A stretch of 18,493 bases of DNA from Flavobacteriales bacterium UBA1959. GTDB lineage: Bacteria > Bacteroidota > Bacteroidia > Flavobacteriales_D > Sanyastnellaceae. The translations under genes were made by a program, and so were the position numbers. The notes beneath the pieces are model-generated. The model did no database searches. It saw nothing but the letters and a program-made list of their open reading frames with translations, and had not been told where the DNA came from. This document shows, piece after piece, positions 13,798 to 18,493 of the stretch (positions are counted from its first letter, which is position 1; each line of letters opens with the position of its first letter). The stretch covers positions 10,918 through 29,410 of the forward strand of contig DDEH01000029.1 in NCBI GenBank assembly GCA_002336085.1. The letters run 5' to 3'.

Positions 13798-16011
13798 ATG
13801 GCAAAGATCATATATACACAGACGGACGAAGCACCTGCGCTAGCGACCCATTCCTTTCTACCTATCGTGAAGGCTTTCGCGGCAAAGGCAAACGTGGAAT
13901 TAGAAACACGGGATATCAGCTTATCCGGGCGAATCTTGTCAGCATTCAACGATTTATTGCCTGCTGAACAGCGTGTAGAAGATGCGCTCAAAGAATTGGG
14001 CGAACTCGCCAAACGACCTGAAGCCAACATCATCAAGTTGCCGAACATCAGTGCTTCTGTCCCTCAATTGAAAGCAGCCATTTTAGAACTACAAAACCTA
14101 GGTTTCGCCCTTCCCGATTACCCTGAAGAACCTTCAAGTCTATTGGAAAAGGATGCCAAGATGCGATACGACCGCATCAAAGGTTCTGCTGTCAATCCTG
14201 TATTGCGAGAGGGAAATAGCGATCGAAGAGCACCCAAAGCCGTCAAGGCCTATGCGAGAAAGCACCCACACAGCATGGGCGCTTGGTCCGCCGAATCCAA
14301 GTCACACGTTGCGCACATGTCATCCGGCGATTTCTACGGTTCGGAAAAAAGCATCACGCTCGAAGATGCAACCGAAGTGAAAATTGTTTTCGTGGGAAAA
14401 GATGGAACAGAGCAAACGCTAAAATCTTCCTTTCCGCTTCAATCAGGTGAGATCATCGACACGGCTGCAATGAGCAAAGCACAACTGCGCTCATTTGCGG
14501 CAGACCAGATGGCCGATGCAAAGGAAAAAGGAGTGCTTTTCTCTGTGCACTTGAAAGCAACGATGATGAAAGTCTCTGACCCGATTCTCTTCGGTGCGTT
14601 CGTTGAGGTATTCTTTGCGCCTGTATTCGAATTGTTTGGAGCTGAACTTGCAGCGCTTGGTGCAGATACGAGAAACGGATGGGGAGATGTATTGGATAAA
14701 ATCAATGATCTACCTGCAGGTCGACAAGCTGCTATAAACGCTGCAATTGAAGAAACTTATGCCTCTCGTCCAGACTTGGCCATGGTGAATTCGGACAAAG
14801 GAATCACCAACCTACACGTTCCATCAGATATAATCATTGATGCCTCTATGCCCGCTATGATCCGGAATTCCGGACGTATGTGGGACAAAGACGGCGCTCC
14901 AAAGGACACAAAAGCCATCATTCCTGACCGTTCTTATGCGGGCGTTTATCAAGCGACCATCGATTTTTGCAAAAAAAATGGCGCATTGGATCCAAGAACC
15001 ATGGGCAGTGTTTCGAATATTGGTCTCATGGCTCAAAAAGCCGAAGAGTACGGCTCACACGATAAAACTTTCGAATTCCCCGCAGACGGCATCATCAATG
15101 TTATCGACAAGGACGGTTCGGTGTTATTGACACAAGAGGGCGAAGCAGATGATATTTTCCGGATGTGCCAAGTCAAAGATGCTCCCATCCGCGACTGGGT
15201 AGGTCTCGGTGTGAAGAGAGCGCGAGCCACAGGCAATCCCGCAGTTTTTTGGTTGGACTCCAACCGCAGTCATGATGGTCAATTGATTCAAAAAGTAAAC
15301 GCCTACTTGAAAGACCACGACACATCCGGACTGGTAGTAGAAATCTTATCACCCGTGGATGCAACGCACTACTCTTTGGAACGAATCATCAAAGGAGAAG
15401 ACACGATATCCGTCACAGGAAATGTACTTCGTGACTATCTCACAGATCTCTTTCCCATCCTTGAAGTAGGCACTTCTGCAAAAATGTTATCGATCGTTCC
15501 CCTGATGAATGGCGGCGGACTCTTTGAGACCGGCGCAGGTGGGTCAGCTCCGAAACACGTTCAACAATTGCAAGCAGAAAACTACTTGAGGTGGGATAGT
15601 TTAGGTGAATTTCTCGCACTCGCCGTGTCGTTAGAACATTACGCCGAGCACACAGGAAACTCGCAGGCACGTATCATGGGCCGCTGCCTCGACGATGCGA
15701 CTACGCGATTTCTTGATGAGGACAAAAGCCCCACACGAAGACTCGGAGGAATCGACAACCGAGGTTCTCACTTTTACCTTGCAATGTATTGGGCTGAAGC
15801 GCTTGCAGAACAGTCAGATGATTCGGCACTCAGCAATGAGTTTTCGGCAATGGCTATCTCGCTCAAAGATTCTGAGGAAGCAATCATTGCAGAATTAATC
15901 GCTGTTCAGGGAGCACCGGCGGATATCGGCTCCTATTATCGCCCAGATGCCAAAAAGGCTGAAGCCATTATGCGTCCTTCCGCAACACTGAATCAAATCC
16001 TAGCCGACTGA
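13798..16011 (+). CDS. icd: Isocitrate dehydrogenase, NADP-dependent, monomeric type
   Basis: Cytoplasmic TCA-cycle enzyme: isocitrate + NADP+ gives 2-oxoglutarate + CO2 + NADPH. The length of 737 residues from ATG 13798 matches the monomeric (IDH-II) family, about 740, and not the dimeric enzyme of about 415. Diagnostic stretches run the whole length: MAKIIYTQTDEAPALATHS at the N-terminus, LPNISASVPQLKAAI, SMGAWSAESKSHVAHM, MVNSDKGITNLHVPSDIIID, NSGRMWDKDGAPKDTKAIIP, DPRTMGSVSNIGLMAQKAEE, FWLDSNRSHDGQLIQKV and the GAGGSAPKHVQQL / LRWDSLGEFLALA region near the C-terminus. An in-frame TTG at 13792 would add two residues and is ignored. The gene stands alone, with a possible promoter upstream and a strong terminator downstream, so it looks like an independent housekeeping unit inserted between surface-hydrolase genes. 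Confidence 0.97.
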   Translation: MAKIIYTQTDEAPALATHSFLPIVKAFAAKANVELETRDISLSGRILSAFNDLLPAEQRVEDALKELGELAKRPEANIIKLPNISASVPQLKAAILELQNLGFALPDYPEEPSSLLEKDAKMRYDRIKGSAVNPVLREGNSDRRAPKAVKAYARKHPHSMGAWSAESKSHVAHMSSGDFYGSEKSITLEDATEVKIVFVGKDGTEQTLKSSFPLQSGEIIDTAAMSKAQLRSFAADQMADAKEKGVLFSVHLKATMMKVSDPILFGAFVEVFFAPVFELFGAELAALGADTRNGWGDVLDKINDLPAGRQAAINAAIEETYASRPDLAMVNSDKGITNLHVPSDIIIDASMPAMIRNSGRMWDKDGAPKDTKAIIPDRSYAGVYQATIDFCKKNGALDPRTMGSVSNIGLMAQKAEEYGSHDKTFEFPADGIINVIDKDGSVLLTQEGEADDIFRMCQVKDAPIRDWVGLGVKRARATGNPAVFWLDSNRSHDGQLIQKVNAYLKDHDTSGLVVEILSPVDATHYSLERIIKGEDTISVTGNVLRDYLTDLFPILEVGTSAKMLSIVPLMNGGGLFETGAGGSAPKHVQQLQAENYLRWDSLGEFLALAVSLEHYAEHTGNSQARIMGRCLDDATTRFLDEDKSPTRRLGGIDNRGSHFYLAMYWAEALAEQSDDSALSNEFSAMAISLKDSEEAIIAELIAVQGAPADIGSYYRPDAKKAEAIMRPSATLNQILAD

Positions 16012-16046
16012 TCAGAAAACTGCCTCTGATTTAAGTTGAAGCAAAT

Positions 16047-16081
16047 AAAAAAGGGATGGCCTATTCAGCCATCCCTTTTTT
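16047..16081. terminator. Bidirectional intrinsic terminator between icd and the GH16 gene
   Basis: A perfect inverted repeat: AAAAAAGGGATGGC (16047-16060), loop CTATTCA (16061-16067), GCCATCCCTTTTTT (16068-16081). The eight-pair GC-rich stem is flanked by A6 and T6, so each strand yields a hairpin followed by a U tract. It lies 35 bp after the icd stop and 18 bp before the stop of the opposing GH16 gene, as expected for a shared terminator of convergent genes. Confidence 0.93.
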
Positions 16082-16099
16082 ATTATGATCTGCCTCGAT

Positions 16100-17290
16100 T
16101 TACTGGTAAACACGAACGTAATCCACGGCCATAAAGACAGGGAATTGCGTTGAATCATCAGGATTACCAGGCCAATTCCCTCCCACCGCGATATTCAGTA
16201 TGAAGAAGAATGGATTGTTAAACGGGTAAGGCTCCCCCTGCATCATTGAAGGATTGATTGCAAAGTACAACTGATCATCCAAAAGGAATTTCACTTCATC
16301 CTCCATCCATTCCACAGAAAACACATGGAACTCTTGATCAAAATGATCTGGGTAGATTGAGACAGATGTGCCTTGGTGGGTCCAACTTGGCCAATCCGAT
16401 CCCCAATGTGCCGTGCCATGGACGGTACCTGGCAGATGCCCCAGTAACTCCATGATATCAATTTCACCGCACGCAGGCCACCCCATATCGGCATAGTTTG
16501 CACCAAGCATCCAAATCGCTGGCCACACACCTTGACCCTTTGGCAACAGAGCCCGAACGTCGATTCTTCCATACTGATGCTCCCGCAAACCCACACTTTT
16601 GAGGCGTGCAGAGGTGTACGCATTCTCTCCAACTTTCTCCGCCACAATGAATAGCTTTCCGTCGCCGACAAAACTGTTGTTCGCATTGCTCGTGTAAGAC
16701 TGCAATTCATTGTTTCCCCAACCACCGTTGCCCGAACCCAAATCATATGTCCAATTGGCGGGATCAATGAATTCATCATCAAACTCATCGGACCAAGTAA
16801 GCGTCATTCCTTCATATGACGATGCCGCGTCGTAGCCTTCGTCTGAAATAAAAATATTGGTGTCATCATTCCGCAATCCAACGTCAACCCTAGGCTCACC
16901 AATTTTAATGTACCCATTGACTGGATTCTTCAATTCCACCTGAAAAGTTTCGTCAGGCTCCAAGTATTCATCTGTTACCACTTGAATGGTTATTTTCTTT
17001 GATGTTTCACCCGGAGAAAAAGTTACAGATCCTGATGCAGCTACAAAATCTTCGACAGCGAGTGCAGTGCCCTCAATTGTTGCGTATTCAACAGAAACTT
17101 CTCGTGTGTTGGCAGGATTTATTCGAACTTCGACATCAATCGAAGACAATAATGACGTTTCAAAAACAGTCACGTCATTCGCCCATCGAATTTCCGAATT
17201 CACTTCCGGAATCGGCTCATTGCATGCCTCGCACGAAGTAAGCAGAAAGAATCCTGCTATGCCCAAGTATCCTAATGCATTCTTCATCAT
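16100..17290 (-). CDS. GH16 laminarinase-like beta-glucanase lipoprotein with Calx-beta domain
   Basis: Endo-acting beta-1,3-glucanase by family resemblance, 396 residues, probably on the outer membrane surface. The signal peptide ends in a good lipobox, LLTSC (Cys20). Residues about 30-143 are a Calx-beta domain (EDFVAASGSVTFSPGE, then YLEPDETFQVELKNP), a calcium-binding-type beta sandwich. Residues about 163-396 are the GH16 catalytic domain: LTWSDEFDDEFID, WGNNELQSYT, ARLKS, GRIDVRALLPKGQGVWPAIW, the active-site signature GEIDIME with nucleophile Glu276, Asp278 and acid/base Glu281, then HGTAHWG and the C-terminal NIAVGGNWPG ... VDYVRVYQ. The features fit laminarinases better than agarases or carrageenases, but the substrate is inferred. 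It follows the PKD lipoprotein gene by 17 bp and is the last gene of the minus-strand operon, ending at the shared terminator. The tandem ATGs at 17290 and 17287 make the start ambiguous by one codon. Confidence 0.94.
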   Translation of the reverse strand: MMKNALGYLGIAGFFLLTSCEACNEPIPEVNSEIRWANDVTVFETSLLSSIDVEVRINPANTREVSVEYATIEGTALAVEDFVAASGSVTFSPGETSKKITIQVVTDEYLEPDETFQVELKNPVNGYIKIGEPRVDVGLRNDDTNIFISDEGYDAASSYEGMTLTWSDEFDDEFIDPANWTYDLGSGNGGWGNNELQSYTSNANNSFVGDGKLFIVAEKVGENAYTSARLKSVGLREHQYGRIDVRALLPKGQGVWPAIWMLGANYADMGWPACGEIDIMELLGHLPGTVHGTAHWGSDWPSWTHQGTSVSIYPDHFDQEFHVFSVEWMEDEVKFLLDDQLYFAINPSMMQGEPYPFNNPFFFILNIAVGGNWPGNPDDSTQFPVFMAVDYVRVYQ

Positions 17291-17307
17291 TCTTCCTCGT
17301 TCAGCAG

Positions 17308-18174
17308 TTAATCAGCTACAAATACAATGGTGAACCAACCTTCGCCTTGAATGCAATCGCCACCTTGAATAGGACCATGCAAAACGAGGCGGTTCTCTGT
17401 CAATTCAATGATATCGTAATACGGACCTGAATCCCAAACCCCCATAAATCCACACAACAATTCATCAAAAGCAGCAAGGCTAACCTGATCCTCACCGGAA
17501 GTACCGGCCCCCTCGGTGAGCAAGTAAGATGTTGGAGGAATGTCAAGTATTGTCTCGACATAGCCGTCAAACGGGTTCATCGTGCTCCCATTGTTGTTGT
17601 ACAAATATGCTCCGTCCTCTGTGAATTGATAACGGTCATCCACCTGCCACTCAGTGTGGCCGTCAGCGGGAGAAGTATACCATTCTGTCGAATATGGCGC
17701 AGGTCCCACAGAAATCGCACCTGATTCATTGGACAATTTCCACGTTCTCTGGTTGTCGCATCCTGTGAGCAATGCTTTGGAACCTTCGCAAGGCAACTCC
17801 AATGTTTCATCAATAACAATAGTAGCATTGGCTGTCCCCATTCCTCCAGCTGTATGAACAGAATACGACAAAGTATACTCTCCTTCGACCGGGTAATACG
17901 TTGTGTCTGACGACTGATCTGATGTCAGACCATTGCCAAAATCCCAAAGCTGAAGAAAAGCACCCTCCACCGGATCAGCATTGACAGCGACTCGATTGAA
18001 ATCCGTGCCAACAACTTGCCCCGTAGAATCAATTGAATCGATGAATTCCCATGAAATACTCGCAACTGGCGCTCCTGGCAAGGCAATGCCTTCTTCCTCA
18101 AAAGGCTTGCAACCTTGAACACATAAAATCAATGCAAATGAGCCCACAAGAGCAATATTCAGTGTATTATTCAT
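17308..18174 (-). CDS. PKD-domain surface lipoprotein, probable glycan-binding protein of the PUL
   Basis: Lipoprotein of 288 residues, likely surface-exposed and binding the glycan handled by the neighbouring SusD and GH16 proteins. Signal peptide MNNTLNIALVGSFALILCVQ, then GC with Cys22 as the lipid site. Residues about 36-123 form a PKD domain (LQLWDFGNGLTSD ... YYPVEGEYTLSYSV). Residues about 129-288 are a C-terminal domain with RTWKLSNESG, DDRYQFTEDGAYLYNNNG and a terminal GEGWFTIVFV; this pattern is often seen in lipoproteins next to SusD in laminarin loci. No catalytic motif was recognised. The ATG at 18174 begins one base after the TGA of the SusD gene, the tightest junction of this operon. 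ATG 18186 would add four residues (MDTD) and overlap it. Confidence 0.85.
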   Translation of the reverse strand: MNNTLNIALVGSFALILCVQGCKPFEEEGIALPGAPVASISWEFIDSIDSTGQVVGTDFNRVAVNADPVEGAFLQLWDFGNGLTSDQSSDTTYYPVEGEYTLSYSVHTAGGMGTANATIVIDETLELPCEGSKALLTGCDNQRTWKLSNESGAISVGPAPYSTEWYTSPADGHTEWQVDDRYQFTEDGAYLYNNNGSTMNPFDGYVETILDIPPTSYLLTEGAGTSGEDQVSLAAFDELLCGFMGVWDSGPYYDIIELTENRLVLHGPIQGGDCIQGEGWFTIVFVAD

Positions 18175-18175
18175 A

Positions 18176-18493
18176 TCAGTATCCATTGTTTTGGGTAATG
18201 CTGCCACCAGACAACGTGATCTCTACCTCTGGAATTGGGAAAACTTCATTTACTCCAGCCAAAAAGCCTGCATCCGCTAAAATTGTCGACGCACGACCTT
18301 GCCTGACCAAATCAAAAAAGCGATGCCCTTCAAGGCCAAGTTCTACACGACGCTCGTGATAGATTGCTTCCAACAAGTCGGGCCCTATTACATTTACAGG
18401 AATTGGTTGCAGAGAGACACGATTGCGCACCTCATTGACAAATAGACGAGCCGCAGCAGCATCGCCGAGATGATACTGTGCCTCCGCATGAAA
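18176..18493 (-). CDS. SusD/RagB-like glycan-binding lipoprotein, C-terminal 105 residues (5' end outside window)
   Basis: Outer-membrane partner of a SusC-type TonB-dependent transporter, binding oligosaccharide at the cell surface. Reading continues to the window edge, starting FHAEAQYHLGDAAAARLFVN, the typical end of the SusD tetratricopeptide-like region. It then shows the family signature EAIYHERRVELGLEGHRFFD with LVRQG, and closes with FPIPEVEIT ... ITQNNGY, the usual last strand of SusD/RagB proteins. Full family members are about 450-600 residues, so most of the gene lies to the right of the window. It is followed immediately by the PKD lipoprotein gene and then the GH16 gene, marking a laminarin-type polysaccharide utilization locus. 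Confidence 0.94.
   Translation of the reverse strand, partial: FHAEAQYHLGDAAAARLFVNEVRNRVSLQPIPVNVIGPDLLEAIYHERRVELGLEGHRFFDLVRQGRASTILADAGFLAGVNEVFPIPEVEITLSGGSITQNNGY

Noticed and set aside
1..18493. Rhodopsin, carotenoid-synthesis genes, T9SS machinery, tRNA/rRNA, CRISPR or IS elements
   Set aside because: I looked for retinal-binding membrane proteins, crt or gld/por/spr genes, tRNA-like cloverleafs, short regularly spaced repeats and transposase motifs and saw none. T9SS and retinal links are therefore inferred only from sorting tails and the Brp/Blh protein.

Overview
The window looks like a chromosomal segment of a marine-type member of the Bacteroidota, probably a Flavobacteriales/Cryomorphaceae-like lineage. 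The rank below phylum is inference. The evidence is: C-terminal type IX secretion (T9SS) sorting domains of both type A and type B, a SusD/RagB-type glycan-binding lipoprotein at the right edge, several lipoproteins, and a Brp/Blh-family membrane protein of the kind used for retinal synthesis in rhodopsin-bearing marine bacteria. Coding density is very high. No gene-free stretch exceeds 120 bp, and no tRNA, rRNA, CRISPR array or insertion sequence was seen.

Left region (1-11112, all + strand): the C-terminal third of acetyl-CoA synthetase runs straight into a tight co-directional array. The array is a large T9SS type B surface protein with an IgGFc-binding-like N-terminus, a Brp/Blh-family putative beta-carotene 15,15'-dioxygenase, a second and clearly paralogous large T9SS protein, and a sortilin/BNR beta-propeller protein with a T9SS type A tail. 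The first junctions are 4-base ATGA stop/start overlaps, the third is a longer overlap whose exact start is unclear, and the last gap is 16 bp. An integral membrane enzyme translationally nested between two paralogous secreted giants is the most unusual layout here. Both giants carry Ig-like modules whose opening cysteines recur at exactly 81-residue intervals.

Middle region (11136-16081): a minus-strand T9SS-exported alpha/beta-hydrolase lies divergent, 44 bp apart, from a plus-strand lipoprotein that resembles peptide-N-glycosidase F. It is followed by a complete monomeric NADP-dependent isocitrate dehydrogenase, which ends at a perfect 14-bp hairpin with T tracts in both orientations.

Right region (16100-18493, - strand): SusD-like C-terminus, PKD-domain lipoprotein and GH16 laminarinase lipoprotein with a Calx-beta domain. 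In transcription order this is a laminarin-type polysaccharide utilization locus, with the SusC-like transporter expected just outside the right edge. Taken together the accessory genes build and exploit the cell surface: export of adhesive modular proteins, capture and cleavage of beta-1,3-glucan, deglycosylation of glycoproteins and ester hydrolysis, beside central-carbon housekeeping genes (acs, icd).
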